Of a stretch of 64,000 nt of DNA, positions 8,715 through 18,774 are shown piece by piece. The position numbers and the translations under genes were made by a program. Position 1 is the first letter of the stretch, and each line of letters starts with the position of its first letter. The DNA comes from Oceanispirochaeta sp. M1 (lineage in GTDB: Bacteria; Spirochaetota; Spirochaetia; DSM-2461): contig NZ_QQPQ01000006.1 in the NCBI RefSeq assembly GCF_003346715.1, positions 124,001 through 188,000 on the forward strand, given 5' to 3'. The notes under the pieces are model-generated. The model saw only the letters and a program-made list of their open reading frames with translations, was not told where the DNA came from and searched no databases.

Positions 8715-10064
8715 ATGAAGAAAGTTATAACAAACGTGATGGTTGTGACACCGGAAGTTGAGACAGAACTGATCCGTGATGGTTTTATAGAGATCACTAA
8801 TGACAGGATCACTGCAATCGGAAGTATGAAAGATCTTCCAGAATACAAGAATGACGTTGAGTTGTTTGATGGTAAGAAGAAGATCGCCATTCCCGGATTC
8901 GTTTGTGCTCATAATCATATGTACAGCGCCGTCGTAAGAAGTATACCCTATTCAGGTTTTGCTGAGGAAGATTTTTCATTTGCTTCATGGATGGAACGTT
9001 TCTGGTTTCAGAAATTGGAAAATAAGGTTAACAACAAGGACGTAATGCAGGGAACCCTGATCAATGCCATAGAGCATGTGAAACATGGTTTTACCACCAC
9101 GACAGATACTGTTGAAGGACCTAATGCCCTGCCGGGTACATTATTCGCAGCAGGAGAGGCTGCCGAGAAGAGCGGAATCAGAGGTTTTCTCTCATTTGAG
9201 TCTACAGGAAGAATCAGTCACGAGAATTTTGAACTTGGTCTTCAAGAGAACCTGGACTTCTATCACGCAATGAAGAAAAAGGGTGGACGTATTAATGGAA
9301 GAATTGGTATTCATACGACCTATACAGTGACACCTGAACAGGTGAAAATGGTGCGTGCCGCCGCAGATAAACATGGTTGTGGAATCATGATGCATCTGAG
9401 TGATTCTCGATATCATACAACTGATTCAACCCTGAAATATGGAAAACGACCTGTTAAATGGCTGGAGGACCTTGGTTTTCTGGGACCTGATGTACTCTTC
9501 TTTCATGCATCCTATCTGGATATTCTGAGAGATCCCGAAATTTTAGCAAAGTATGGCTGTAAGATTTCTCATCAGCCTGTAAGTAATGCGATGTTTGGAT
9601 TCTGGCCAAACATGGTTCCTCTTATGGCCGCCGGGATTCCTGTCGCTTTAGGTACAGATGGTATGACACAATCAATGTTCGAGATCATGCGGACAAGTCA
9701 GATGATCCATCGTCTGAAATATGAAGAGCTGGAATTAATGCCCGATAAAGAGGTCTTTAAAATGGCAACGATCAATGGGGCAAAGGCCATTCAGAAAGAG
9801 GATGAGATCGGTTCATTGGAGATCGGAAAGAAGGCCGATATTGTTCTATTGGAGAACAACAGTCCTGTGAGGGTATTTGAGGCGAATATTTGGAATTATC
9901 TTGTAAGTGTCGCTGACAGTGCTCATGTGAAGACGGTTTTTATTGATGGTGATCTGGTCGTAAAAGATGGTGTACATCAGCTTCTTGATGAACAGTCTGT
10001 AAGGGAAGAGTGTCAGGAACAGGCTACAGATTTCTGGAAACGAAACGATTGGGTAACGGCATAA
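8715..10064 (+). CDS. ssnA: amidohydrolase, SsnA-like
   Basis: 449-aa amidohydrolase resembling SsnA of the E. coli ygeW-ssnA purine-degradation cluster. Metal site residues: HNH in VCAHNHMYSA near residue 67, the histidine of MMHLSDSRYH, the histidine of KISHQPVSN and the aspartate of ALGTDGMTQS. It differs from the first deaminase of the operon in the HNH rather than HTH dyad. Starts one base after the ferredoxin stop with GAGATG as the ribosome site region, so it is co-translated. Expected role: hydrolytic removal of an amino group or opening of a nitrogen heterocycle. The symbol indicates family, not proven function. Confidence 0.75.
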   Translation: MKKVITNVMVVTPEVETELIRDGFIEITNDRITAIGSMKDLPEYKNDVELFDGKKKIAIPGFVCAHNHMYSAVVRSIPYSGFAEEDFSFASWMERFWFQKLENKVNNKDVMQGTLINAIEHVKHGFTTTTDTVEGPNALPGTLFAAGEAAEKSGIRGFLSFESTGRISHENFELGLQENLDFYHAMKKKGGRINGRIGIHTTYTVTPEQVKMVRAAADKHGCGIMMHLSDSRYHTTDSTLKYGKRPVKWLEDLGFLGPDVLFFHASYLDILRDPEILAKYGCKISHQPVSNAMFGFWPNMVPLMAAGIPVALGTDGMTQSMFEIMRTSQMIHRLKYEELELMPDKEVFKMATINGAKAIQKEDEIGSLEIGKKADIVLLENNSPVRVFEANIWNYLVSVADSAHVKTVFIDGDLVVKDGVHQLLDEQSVREECQEQATDFWKRNDWVTA

Positions 10065-11287
10065 TGCAACAATCTGAGCTAATCACTTTGCTTGAGAAAA
10101 TGATCCGAATAGAGAGTATCAATGGTAATGAAAAGAACCTTGGTGAGTTCCTGTATTCATTTTGTGAATTACAGGGACTGGGGGTCGAGAAACAGTACTG
10201 TACAGAGAATAGATTCAATGTGCTTATAACCTATCCGCCGACACCCCTTTCTATAAAGCAGAGTGAGAACCCTCAGTTTGGGCTTTTATTACATGGCCAT
10301 TACGATACAGTTCCGGGATTGGATATGACCGATCCATTTGAACCTGTCATAAATGGTGATCTTATGCATGGTAGAGGTACTGTGGATCAGAAAGCCGGTA
10401 TTGCAGCCTGTATAATCGCCCTTGTCAATCTGAGACGACAGGGTGTTGTGCTGGAGAAACCTGTATGTCTTGCAGCTGTTATTGATGAAGAGTCCGAACA
10501 TCAGGGCAGTATGAAACTCGTGGAAACTGGTATCCGTGCTGAATATTCGATCATTACTGAACCGACGGGGTTGAATGCGGTCCTGGGATGCAAGGGGACT
10601 CTTCCTGTAAAGATAACAGTCATAGGTAAAGCTTCACACGGCTGTCGTCCCTGGTTGGGAGTGAATGCTGTAGAGATGGCAATGCCGATTCTGCAGAGGC
10701 TTTTTTCTTTCAATTTCGAGGAGAAGGATTTTGGTGTTGGACTGGGAGTTCTGAAGAACTCCATCAATGTCGGACTAGTGCAGGCGGGTACGGCATACAA
10801 CAATGTACCGGACAAGTGTGAGATTTCACTTGACTGCCGAGTCATCCCCGGTGATACCAATGAAAGCATGATGGAGTGTATTCAAAATATTCTGAATGAA
10901 GCAAAGAGTGAAAATCCGACTCTTAAGGCCTCTTTGACTGTTGATAGACCCGACTGGAATTGGGAACCTGTAAAAGAACGTGGATTACGCTCGGCACAAA
11001 CCTCGCGGAAGTCTCCGCTTTTTAAACTCATGAAAGAGGTCCATACCTGTGTGACCGGCAATGATTTAGGCAGCTATATTACCGATGGGTATACCGACAT
11101 GGATTTTATCATCAATGATCTTAATATTCCATGCATTGTATATGGCCCGGGAAATCCCAGATTGTGTCATACATCAGCGGAGGAAATCTCTTTACACGAG
11201 GTTGAGACTTCTATGAGATTCTATGAAGAATTTATTAAAAAACAGTGTGCTGCGGCTGAAGAATTGGAAGGGAACAGATGTGTGTAG
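10064..11287 (+). CDS. M20-family metallo-amidohydrolase (ArgE/DapE type)
   Basis: 407-aa dinuclear zinc hydrolase. The M20 motifs are complete: HGHYDTVPG (metal His and Asp), GRGTVDQKAG (bridging Asp), the catalytic Glu pair in IDEESEHQGS, ITEPTG, and the late histidine in RLCHTSAEE. The family removes N-acyl, N-carbamoyl or peptide groups from amino acids. Start ATG 10064 overlaps the preceding stop as TAATG; an open extension upstream to 10010 is not needed. One of two M20 genes in the operon. It probably hydrolyses an N-carbamoyl or N-formyl intermediate made by ring opening, but ordinary acyl-amino-acid deacylation cannot be excluded. Confidence 0.8.
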   Translation: MQQSELITLLEKMIRIESINGNEKNLGEFLYSFCELQGLGVEKQYCTENRFNVLITYPPTPLSIKQSENPQFGLLLHGHYDTVPGLDMTDPFEPVINGDLMHGRGTVDQKAGIAACIIALVNLRRQGVVLEKPVCLAAVIDEESEHQGSMKLVETGIRAEYSIITEPTGLNAVLGCKGTLPVKITVIGKASHGCRPWLGVNAVEMAMPILQRLFSFNFEEKDFGVGLGVLKNSINVGLVQAGTAYNNVPDKCEISLDCRVIPGDTNESMMECIQNILNEAKSENPTLKASLTVDRPDWNWEPVKERGLRSAQTSRKSPLFKLMKEVHTCVTGNDLGSYITDGYTDMDFIINDLNIPCIVYGPGNPRLCHTSAEEISLHEVETSMRFYEEFIKKQCAAAEELEGNRCV

Positions 11288-12192
11288 CAGATTTTAAAAT
11301 AGAGGGAGTTGTCTCAGCAATGGTTACTCCCTTTACTGGAAATGGTGAGCTGGATCTTGGAGAATTAAAAAAACTGACCGCATGGCAGGCCGGGAAGGTG
11401 GATGCTCTTTTCCCGATGGGAACCTCAGGAGAGGGGCTACTCATGTCTCAATCCGAAAGAGAGTCGGCTCTGGAAGCAATTGTCGAAACCGTAGATGGGG
11501 AAATCCCTGTTATTGCACATGTTGGTGCTGTCACAACCAGGGAAAGCATCAATCTGGCAAGACATGCTCAAGACCTGGGTGTTGCTGCTATTTCGGCTAT
11601 AAATCCCTTTTATTTCAGAGTTTCCGCTGCAGAGCAGATAGAACATCTTTGTACTATTGCAGATTCGGCAAAAAAGACGCCTTTCTTCCTTTATAACAAT
11701 CCTGTAACAGCGGGGAATGTTGTGACTGAAGAAGTTGTTATTGCTATTGCAGAAAGGGCTGAGAACTTTACTGGAATTAAGGATAGCAGAAAGAGTCTCG
11801 ATTCATTGCGAGAATATCGAAAATTATTGAGAGAGGATCAGACTCTTCTTGTCGGAGGAGACAGGATCTTTGCTTCATCCCTGGACACAGGAGTTCAGGG
11901 AGCCGTAAGTACAATCACTAATATTTATCCAGAGGTTTTTACTGAAATCTACAGGGCATTCAAGGTCGGTGATACGGGATTAATGGCTCAGATGCAGCAG
12001 CATGTGTGTGACATTCTGGATATTTTGACCATGGGACCCTATTTTACGGTGATCAAACAGATGCTTGAGTTCAGGGGTATAGGGATGTCTCCTACGTTCT
12101 CCAGATCTCCCATAGGACGAATTTCTCAAAATCAGAATGATGATATTCGGGGACGCTTACAGAAATTGAATATATTGGAGGGATTGGTATGA
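11278..12192 (+). CDS. DapA/NanA-family class I aldolase or lyase
   Basis: 304-aa TIM-barrel enzyme of the dihydrodipicolinate synthase/N-acetylneuraminate lyase family. The Schiff-base lysine is in [10 protein letters not shown] and the catalytic tyrosine in [11 protein letters not shown]. The substrate loop reads GTSGEG instead of the GTTGE usual in true DapA, which favours a catabolic keto-acid aldolase over lysine synthesis. It overlaps the preceding M20 gene by 10 bases, and its stop overlaps the start of the IlvD-family gene. Pairing with a dehydratase suggests the order dehydration then aldol cleavage, as for 2-keto-3-deoxy acids. Substrate unknown. Confidence 0.8.
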   Translation: MCVADFKIEGVVSAMVTPFTGNGELDLGELKKLTAWQAGKVDALFPMGTSGEGLLMSQSERESALEAIVETVDGEIPVIAHVGAVTTRESINLARHAQDLGVAAISAINPFYFRVSAAEQIEHLCTIADSAKKTPFFLYNNPVTAGNVVTEEVVIAIAERAENFTGIKDSRKSLDSLREYRKLLREDQTLLVGGDRIFASSLDTGVQGAVSTITNIYPEVFTEIYRAFKVGDTGLMAQMQQHVCDILDILTMGPYFTVIKQMLEFRGIGMSPTFSRSPIGRISQNQNDDIRGRLQKLNILEGLV

Positions 12193-13931
12193 ATCCGGAT
12201 AAAATAAATATTGAGGGTCTGCGCAGTAGAAAGGCAGTGGGTGGGACCGGTAGAATTCCCTGGGCCGTAAATCTTCGTGCCTGCGGGTATACCGGAGAAG
12301 AGCTAGAACGTCCGTTGATTGCCGTTGCTAACAGCTGGAGCGAAATGGTTCCGGGTCATATGCATCTGCGGGAGATCTCGCAAGCTGTGAAAGAGGGAAT
12401 CAGAATCGCAGGTGGAACCCCCTTCGAATTCAATACCATCGCTCTTTGTGATGCTCTGGCTCAGGGTCATGAGGGTATGCACTATATTCTTCCAAGCAGA
12501 GAGCTTATTGCAAATGGGATTGAAATGACGGTCCAAGCCTATCAGTACGATGCAATAGTTCTAATTGGGTCCTGCGACAAGATTATACCAGCACAATTAA
12601 TGGCACTGGCCAGATTGAATATTCCAGCAATAATGATAACCGGTGGCCCAATGATTCAGGGTACATATAAGGGAAAGAAGGTTACTCCAACGGATGTGCT
12701 GGAGACTCTGGTTGACTTGAAGAATGGTGTTGTCTCTTCAAAAGAGTTGCAGCAGATTGCCGATGCCTCTTTTACCTGTGCAGGATCCTGTGTAGGTGCA
12801 TGGACAGCTAATTCAATGGCCTGTATTACCGAAGCAATGGGAATGTCTCTTCCCGGCTCAGGAACTATTCCTGCCGTCTATTCAGAGAGACGACGATTAG
12901 CAAAGAAGACTGGTATGAAGATTATGGAGCTTTTGGAGAGAGATATAAAACCAAGAGATATCATGACAGAGGGTGCCTTCAGGAATGGTATCAAGATGGC
13001 TATGGCTATTGGCGGTTCCACGAATGTGTTCCTGCATCTTCCGGCAATAGCTGCTGAGGCAGGCTTGCATATTCCACTGGAACTTTTTGATGAGTTAAGC
13101 AGAATAACTCCAAAACTATGCACCCTGAGTCCTGGTGGGGAGCATGTTATTGAGGATCTCTATCATGCTGGTGGTATTCAGGCTGTCTTACACGAGCTGG
13201 AATCACTTATAGAGACGGACTGTATGACAGTCACCGGGAAGAGTGTTAAAGAGAATATTGATATGGTCGAATATATCGATCATGACGTAATCCGTTCTGT
13301 AGAGAAGCCAGCTTCGACTGAAGGTGGACTGTTGGTGCTGAAGGGAAATCTTGCCCCCGATGGTGCTGTAGTCAGGAAAGCTACGATGCCTGGAAATATG
13401 GTTCGTTTTTCGGGTAAAGCAAAGGTTTTCAACTGTGAAGAGCATGCAACCGCCGCCATCATCGATGGTGTGATAGAGGCAGGCGATGTGTTGATAATCA
13501 GATATGAAGGACCGAAAGGTGGTCCGGGAATGCGTGAGATGCTGACGGCATCGGCCACTCTTAAGGGAGCAGGTTTTGGTGAAAAAGTAGCACTAATCAC
13601 AGACGGACGATTCTCCGGTGCGACTAGAGGTCCCTGTATCGGTCATGTATCACCTGAAGCCGCAGACAATGGGCCGATCGCCTTGATTCAGGATGGCGAT
13701 ATAATCGAATTTGATACAGAGAAAAGAAGTATAAGCATTCTTGTTGATAAGAAAGAGCTTGATCAGAGACGTGTAAATCTGGTTCACCCAAAATCAAAAA
13801 TAAACAGTGGATATTTAACTATTTATCGGGAGATCGTCTCATCAGCCGGTGATGGAGCTATCTTGCTTCCTCCCTCAAAGCTTGCAGCACGAAAATATGG
13901 TAAAGAGATCAGAGTGAGCAAGGACATTTAG
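12189..13931 (+). CDS. IlvD/Edd-family dehydratase
   Basis: 580-aa dehydratase of the dihydroxy-acid/sugar-acid family (IlvD, Edd, xylonate dehydratase). Cluster ligands are visible in [10 protein letters not shown] and [16 protein letters not shown], and the magnesium-site and C-terminal motifs in [11 protein letters not shown] and [15 protein letters not shown]. Start ATG 12189 overlaps the previous stop (ATGA) with GGAGGG 5 bases upstream. No other branched-chain amino acid genes are nearby, so a catabolic role on a polyhydroxy acid is more likely than valine/isoleucine synthesis. Together with the upstream aldolase it would yield pyruvate or a related keto acid; this is inference from family pairing. 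Confidence 0.82.
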   Translation: MNPDKINIEGLRSRKAVGGTGRIPWAVNLRACGYTGEELERPLIAVANSWSEMVPGHMHLREISQAVKEGIRIAGGTPFEFNTIALCDALAQGHEGMHYILPSRELIANGIEMTVQAYQYDAIVLIGSCDKIIPAQLMALARLNIPAIMITGGPMIQGTYKGKKVTPTDVLETLVDLKNGVVSSKELQQIADASFTCAGSCVGAWTANSMACITEAMGMSLPGSGTIPAVYSERRRLAKKTGMKIMELLERDIKPRDIMTEGAFRNGIKMAMAIGGSTNVFLHLPAIAAEAGLHIPLELFDELSRITPKLCTLSPGGEHVIEDLYHAGGIQAVLHELESLIETDCMTVTGKSVKENIDMVEYIDHDVIRSVEKPASTEGGLLVLKGNLAPDGAVVRKATMPGNMVRFSGKAKVFNCEEHATAAIIDGVIEAGDVLIIRYEGPKGGPGMREMLTASATLKGAGFGEKVALITDGRFSGATRGPCIGHVSPEAADNGPIALIQDGDIIEFDTEKRSISILVDKKELDQRRVNLVHPKSKINSGYLTIYREIVSSAGDGAILLPPSKLAARKYGKEIRVSKDI

Positions 13932-15014
13932 ATGGATATGATTGATAAGGTGAATATCGGTATAGAGATAGCCGGAGTCAAACTCAACAGTCCGCTGATT
14001 CTTTCGGAAGGACCTCTCTCTGGTAATGCAGAATTAATAAAACGGGCAGCAGAGCACAAGCTGGGTGCGATTGTTACCAAGAGTATTAGAAATGAACCGG
14101 CTGCATCTCCTTCACGATACATGATACGTGTCAAGAAAGGACTCATAAATGCGGACTGGACTGATATGGGATTCGATCGATGGATGGAAGAACTGGATAC
14201 TATCGATATTGATATCCCCTTAATAGCTAATGTGGCTACCAATCATGTGAAACCGGAAAAGGCAGCGGAGTATGCAGCAATACTTCAGCATCATGGGGCA
14301 AGCATTGTGACCTTTTCCGATTATGAACCGGAAAATCTTGTGGATGCTGTACGCATGGCAAGAGAAAAGGTTGATGTACCGATTATGGTAAAGCTTCCAC
14401 CCTTCTGTAAGAATGTCGGAAAATTATGCAGAGAGCTGGAAGACGCAGGAGTGAATTGTATCGCCGCTATGGATGCAGTCGGTCCTGCTATGGATATAGA
14501 TATCGAGACAGGTAGACCGGTGTTAGGGAACAGGGATGGATACGGTTATTTGTCCAGTTCTCCAATATTTCCTTTAACTTTGGCTTATATAACTGAGATC
14601 TGTCGCAATGTTACAGTTCCTGTCGTTGGGGTAGGAGGTGTGACTGATTATCAGGATGTAATTAAGTTGATCATGGCTGGGGCTTCTGGTGTCGGTATTG
14701 TAGGTGGTGCGATATTACATGGTCTTGGTCTTTTTGATCGTATTCATAATGATCTTATCAAATGGATGATAGAGCGGGGTATTAGTGATTTGAGTGAGAT
14801 TAGAGGGCTTGCTCAAAAGCAGGAAGATTCTGAGGTGTACGGATGGATTCCCGGAGTCGATTTGATGACATGTACTGGCTGCGGATTGTGTGCTACATCA
14901 TGTTTTAAACAAGCAATCTCTATCGTAGATAAGAAAGCTGTGATAGATCATGAGATTTGTGTCGGTTGCGGAGTATGTTTGACAACATGTCCCTGCAAAT
15001 CAATAACTATTTGA
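13932..15014 (+). CDS. PreA-like dihydropyrimidine/dihydroorotate dehydrogenase with ferredoxin domain
   Basis: 360-aa protein with an N-terminal FMN-binding TIM barrel (about residues 1-300; VTVPVVGVGGVTDYQD and GASGVGIVGGAILHG are the phosphate-binding strands) and a C-terminal two-cluster ferredoxin domain (CTGCGLCATSC and CVGCGVCLTTC). This architecture is that of PreA, the catalytic subunit of NAD-dependent dihydropyrimidine dehydrogenase. The usual partner PreT is not in the window, so electrons may come from ferredoxin. A dihydropyrimidinase gene later in the operon would act on its reduced product. RBS AAGGA lies 7 bases before ATG 13932. It could reduce a purine or other unsaturated ring instead of uracil/thymine. 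Confidence 0.8.
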   Translation: MDMIDKVNIGIEIAGVKLNSPLILSEGPLSGNAELIKRAAEHKLGAIVTKSIRNEPAASPSRYMIRVKKGLINADWTDMGFDRWMEELDTIDIDIPLIANVATNHVKPEKAAEYAAILQHHGASIVTFSDYEPENLVDAVRMAREKVDVPIMVKLPPFCKNVGKLCRELEDAGVNCIAAMDAVGPAMDIDIETGRPVLGNRDGYGYLSSSPIFPLTLAYITEICRNVTVPVVGVGGVTDYQDVIKLIMAGASGVGIVGGAILHGLGLFDRIHNDLIKWMIERGISDLSEIRGLAQKQEDSEVYGWIPGVDLMTCTGCGLCATSCFKQAISIVDKKAVIDHEICVGCGVCLTTCPCKSITI

Positions 15015-15033
15015 ATTCAAGGAGATAGTAGAA

Positions 15034-16080
15034 ATGAAAGAACTGATGAAAAAGATTCTTGTCGTATTGATGATCGCTTTGGCAACCTCTGTTGTCATAG
15101 GATGTTCAAAGAAAACTGAAGCTGTTGTTGAAAAAGAAAAAGAAATTGAAAAAGCCCCTTTCAAGATGGTCATGGTTACAAATGTCTCGGGACTTGGTGA
15201 TGAAGGTTTTAACGATGCGGCCTGGATGGGATTTGAGAGAGCTAAAGCTGAATTAGGTGCAGATATCGCAGTCATAGAGTCAGGTGAGCAGTCACAGTAT
15301 GTTCCAAATCTTCAAGCTGCTGCAGAACAGGGATATGATCTTATTGTTGCGGTGGGTTTTCTCCTCGTGGATTCAGTTGCAGAAGCAGCGAAACAGTATC
15401 CTGATAGTCACTTTGTTATGATTGATGGTATTGTCGATGCCCCCAATGTCGTATCAGTTCTTTTTAAAGAAAATGAAGCGGCCTATCTTTCAGGAATAAT
15501 TGCAGGATTGACAACAAAGACCAATAAGGTCGGATTCATTGGCGGCATGGAGACTCCTCCTGTCATTAGATTCGAATCTGGTTGGAAAGCCGGTGTTGCG
15601 ACAGTTGATCCTGCTATTGAAAATACAATCACTTTTGTAGGAAGCTTTGGAAATCCAGGTGCTGGTCGGGAACAGGCTACTATCATGTATAAACAGGGGA
15701 TAGATATTATTCAGGGAGTAGCTGGACTTACCGAGGTCGGTATCATTGAAGCGGCAAAAGACATGAATACCTGGGTAATTCCTTGTGATAAAGATAAGAC
15801 TGAAATGTCTGAAGGACGTCAGTTGACCTCTTCTATCAAGAAGATTGATTCTGCAGTCATGTCAGTCGTCAACGATACGATGAAAGGTAATTTTTCAGGC
15901 GGTGTAATGTCTCTTGGTCTAAAAGAGGGAACCGTCGGATTTCCTGATGCAGCCAGAGATGTTGTTGATCCTGAGATAATGAAGATAGTCGACGATATCG
16001 TAATAAGAATTATTAGTGGTGAGATTGTCGTCCCTTCCAACAGGGATGAACTTGCAGCTTTCAAAGCACCTTCAATTTAA
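15034..16080 (+). CDS. BMP-family ABC transporter substrate-binding lipoprotein
   Basis: 348-aa exported lipoprotein. The N-terminus has a basic start, a hydrophobic core and a lipobox ending VVIGC, so it is lipid-anchored at the outer face of the inner membrane. The mature part is a basic membrane protein/Med family binding protein (KMVMVTNVSGLGDEGFND opening, EGYDLIVAVGF-like core, NEAAYLSGIIAG). The family includes PnrA/TmpC of Treponema pallidum, which binds purine nucleosides. The genes for its ATPase and two permeases follow immediately. A nucleoside or nucleobase ligand is therefore the best guess and fits the catabolic enzymes around it. Confidence 0.88.
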   Translation: MKELMKKILVVLMIALATSVVIGCSKKTEAVVEKEKEIEKAPFKMVMVTNVSGLGDEGFNDAAWMGFERAKAELGADIAVIESGEQSQYVPNLQAAAEQGYDLIVAVGFLLVDSVAEAAKQYPDSHFVMIDGIVDAPNVVSVLFKENEAAYLSGIIAGLTTKTNKVGFIGGMETPPVIRFESGWKAGVATVDPAIENTITFVGSFGNPGAGREQATIMYKQGIDIIQGVAGLTEVGIIEAAKDMNTWVIPCDKDKTEMSEGRQLTSSIKKIDSAVMSVVNDTMKGNFSGGVMSLGLKEGTVGFPDAARDVVDPEIMKIVDDIVIRIISGEIVVPSNRDELAAFKAPSI

Positions 16081-16122
16081 TAAAAATATTCAAATAGATT
16101 CGTATTAAGGAGCAGGGGATCG

Positions 16123-17649
16123 ATGAATGAGACAATCTTAAGTATGCAGCATATAGTCAAGCGATTCCCCGGTGTATTAGCGAATGATGATGTATCCATA
16201 GATGTGCGAGAAGGGGAGATTTTGGCACTTCTGGGAGAGAATGGAGCAGGAAAGACTACCTTAATGAATATGCTCTATGGTCTCTATACCATGGATAATG
16301 GCGAGATCTATTTCCAAAACAAGAGAGTAGATATTTCGTCCCCAAGGGATGCAATCAATCTGGGTATCGGAATGGTTCACCAGCATTTTATGCTGGTGGA
16401 ACATCTTACTGTTGCTGAAAATATGGTTCTAGGAGCAGAACCAAGACACCACGGTTGTCTTGACTATAAACGGGCAGAGGCCATTGTCATGGAATGTTCA
16501 AAGAAATATGGACTCAGTATTCAAGCAAAGTCACTGGTAGCAGATATCTCTGTCGGTGAACAGCAGCGATTGGAGATTCTAAAAGCTCTCTATCGTGGAG
16601 CAAAGATACTGATACTAGATGAACCCACTGCCGTTTTGACACCTCAAAAGGTGAAAGAGCTCTACAAGGTTCTACGTGAACTTAAGGCCAAAGGACATTC
16701 AATAATTATCATAACGCACAAGCTGCAGGAGATAAAGGAGATCAGCGATCGGGTTGTGGTGATGAGAGCCGGCAGAGTCGTGGGAATAAAAGAGACAGTA
16801 GATGTCACTAAACAACAATTGGCAGAGATGATGGTTGGTAGACCTGTCGTCCTGCAGATAGAAAAAGAGATACAGGATCCCGGTGAAGTGATTTTTGAAA
16901 TCAAGGATCTTCATGTTAAAGATTATAGGGGGCTGCCTGCACTCAAAGGGGTAAACCTTTCGGTCAGAAGAGCTGAGATAGTCGGTCTTGCCGGTATTGA
17001 CGGCAATGGACAGAGTGAGCTGTTGCAAGTCCTTGCTGGACTGATACAGCGTGACAAAGGTTCCATTCGCGTTTCTGGAAGCGAATTCCCAAAGAAATTT
17101 TCTCAGAAAGCCATGTCACAACATTCTGTTGCACATGTATCCGAAGACAGACAGAAATGGGGTTTGATCCTTGATTATTCTATAGAGGAAAACCTTTTGC
17201 TTGGACTAGAAGGCGAACCAGAGTATCAAAAGGGACCGTTTCTGAATAAGCAGGTCATAAGCGATAGAGCAAAGAAGATTATAAAGGATTTTGACATTCG
17301 AACACCTTCCACAGAGACTCTGGGAAGGACACTCTCCGGGGGAAACCAGCAGAAGGTGATTCTTGGACGAGAGATATCAAAAAACCCTGATGTTCTAATT
17401 GCGGCACAACCTACACGGGGATTAGATGTCGGAGCTATTGAGTTTGTCTATAAGCAGATCTTAGAACAAAGAAAAAATGGAAAGGCAATTCTTCTTGTCT
17501 CATTTGAGCTTGAAGAGATATTTACACTGAGTGACAGAATCTTAGTGATTTTTGAAGGTGAGATCATTGCTGAATTCACAAGAGAAAGTGCCACACTGGA
17601 AGAGGTCGGTCTTTGCATGGGCGGAGTAAGGAGATCTCTTCATGACTAA
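16123..17649 (+). CDS. ABC transporter ATPase (two nucleotide-binding domains, YufO/NupO type)
   Basis: 508-aa cytosolic ATPase made of two ABC domains. The first has Walker A GENGAGKTT, signature-like DISVGEQQRLEILKAL and Walker B ILILDEPTAVLTP. The second has a weaker P-loop GIDGNGQSE, signature LSGGNQQKV and Walker B-like VLIAAQPTRGLD, as in sugar and nucleoside importers of this type where the second site is degenerate. AGGAG precedes ATG 16123. It overlaps the first permease gene by 8 bases. It powers uptake of the ligand bound by the BMP lipoprotein. Confidence 0.9.
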   Translation: MNETILSMQHIVKRFPGVLANDDVSIDVREGEILALLGENGAGKTTLMNMLYGLYTMDNGEIYFQNKRVDISSPRDAINLGIGMVHQHFMLVEHLTVAENMVLGAEPRHHGCLDYKRAEAIVMECSKKYGLSIQAKSLVADISVGEQQRLEILKALYRGAKILILDEPTAVLTPQKVKELYKVLRELKAKGHSIIIITHKLQEIKEISDRVVVMRAGRVVGIKETVDVTKQQLAEMMVGRPVVLQIEKEIQDPGEVIFEIKDLHVKDYRGLPALKGVNLSVRRAEIVGLAGIDGNGQSELLQVLAGLIQRDKGSIRVSGSEFPKKFSQKAMSQHSVAHVSEDRQKWGLILDYSIEENLLLGLEGEPEYQKGPFLNKQVISDRAKKIIKDFDIRTPSTETLGRTLSGGNQQKVILGREISKNPDVLIAAQPTRGLDVGAIEFVYKQILEQRKNGKAILLVSFELEEIFTLSDRILVIFEGEIIAEFTRESATLEEVGLCMGGVRRSLHD

Positions 17650-18760
17650 AAGAAGTTTGAATAAACAATTTAAAAATATAAGAACTAGTATCCTGGGTAT
17701 GCTTGGAAGACTACTTGATCCTCTCACTGCAATCATACTGGCATTATTCGTTGGTGGGATTATTATTGCTCTCCTGGGAGATGATGTAGTACTGGCTATT
17801 TCATCACTCTTAAATGGATCTTTGGGGAGTTTCAGAAGTTTCGGGCAGTCATTGCTGGCCGCGACGCCTCTGATATTCACAGGTCTCTCATTTTCGGTGG
17901 CTTACAGAAGCGGACTTTTTAATATCGGAGCAGAGGGTCAATTATATGTCGGAGCTATTGTAGGTGCTATGGTCGGTACTCTATTTCCAGGACTTCCCTC
18001 AATAATTTATATCCCTCTGGTGCTGATTTCCGGTGCTGTAGCGGGGGCTTTGTGGGCCTTTCTTCCGGCATACTTGAAGGTCCGCCTCGGGGTGCATGAG
18101 GTTATAAATGTAATCATGCTGAATAAGATAGCCCTCTATTTGACAAACTGGTTAGTATCGGTGAATGGACCATTCAGGCAGGGGAGTGTCCAACCAGCGA
18201 CTCCTTTTATGGATGATAATGTTCGTCTTCAGGCCCTATTCAAGGGATCTCCCATGAATAGGGCCTATGCTGTCGGTATCGTCATGGCTATCATCGTATA
18301 TCTTCTCATGTGGAAGACTAAATCCGGATATCGAATGAGGGCTGTGGGCCATAATTTAAATGCCTCTCAGTTTGTTGGTATCAATACGAATAAATCCGTT
18401 ATTTCGGCGTTCATGATTTCTGGTGCTTTAGCAGGTATGGGTGGGGCTATAGAAATATGCAGCGTCTATGGGCGCTTTTATGCAGGATTCTCTCCAGGAT
18501 ATGGTTTTGAAGGGATTGCAGTATCGTTGCTCGGGAACAATCACCCTGTCGGTATAATCATATCTTCTATCCTTTTCGGTGCATTAAAGACCGGTGCAAT
18601 GAAGATGCAGATCATCGCAGGAACGAATGTGAATCTGGTCAAGGTACTTCAAGCTCTTATAATCTTTTTTGTAGCCGGTAAGTGGAGCATTATGGCTACC
18701 ATCAAAAACCAAAAAGAGCAGATCATTCGGCGTCGTTTAGCAAAAAAAATCAAACATTAA
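17642..18760 (+). CDS. ABC transporter permease (YufP type)
   Basis: 372-aa polytopic inner-membrane protein of the branched-chain/ribose-nucleoside permease superfamily. Hydrophobic segments begin near residue 25 (AIILALFVGGIIIALLG) and recur to the C-terminus. Typical motifs are FNIGAEGQLYVGAI and the conserved late loop MRAVGHNLNASQFVGI. It forms a heterodimer with the next gene product. The start overlaps the ATPase stop. A basic tail (KNQKEQIIRRRLAKKIKH) is cytosolic. Confidence 0.88.
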   Translation: MTKRSLNKQFKNIRTSILGMLGRLLDPLTAIILALFVGGIIIALLGDDVVLAISSLLNGSLGSFRSFGQSLLAATPLIFTGLSFSVAYRSGLFNIGAEGQLYVGAIVGAMVGTLFPGLPSIIYIPLVLISGAVAGALWAFLPAYLKVRLGVHEVINVIMLNKIALYLTNWLVSVNGPFRQGSVQPATPFMDDNVRLQALFKGSPMNRAYAVGIVMAIIVYLLMWKTKSGYRMRAVGHNLNASQFVGINTNKSVISAFMISGALAGMGGAIEICSVYGRFYAGFSPGYGFEGIAVSLLGNNHPVGIIISSILFGALKTGAMKMQIIAGTNVNLVKVLQALIIFFVAGKWSIMATIKNQKEQIIRRRLAKKIKH

Positions 18761-18774
18761 GAGGACGGTGAAGT

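Noticed and set aside
8273-8890. 205-aa open frame on the minus strand
   Set aside because: It lies antisense to the ferredoxin gene, whose cysteine motifs are unambiguous; no ribosome site and low-quality sequence.
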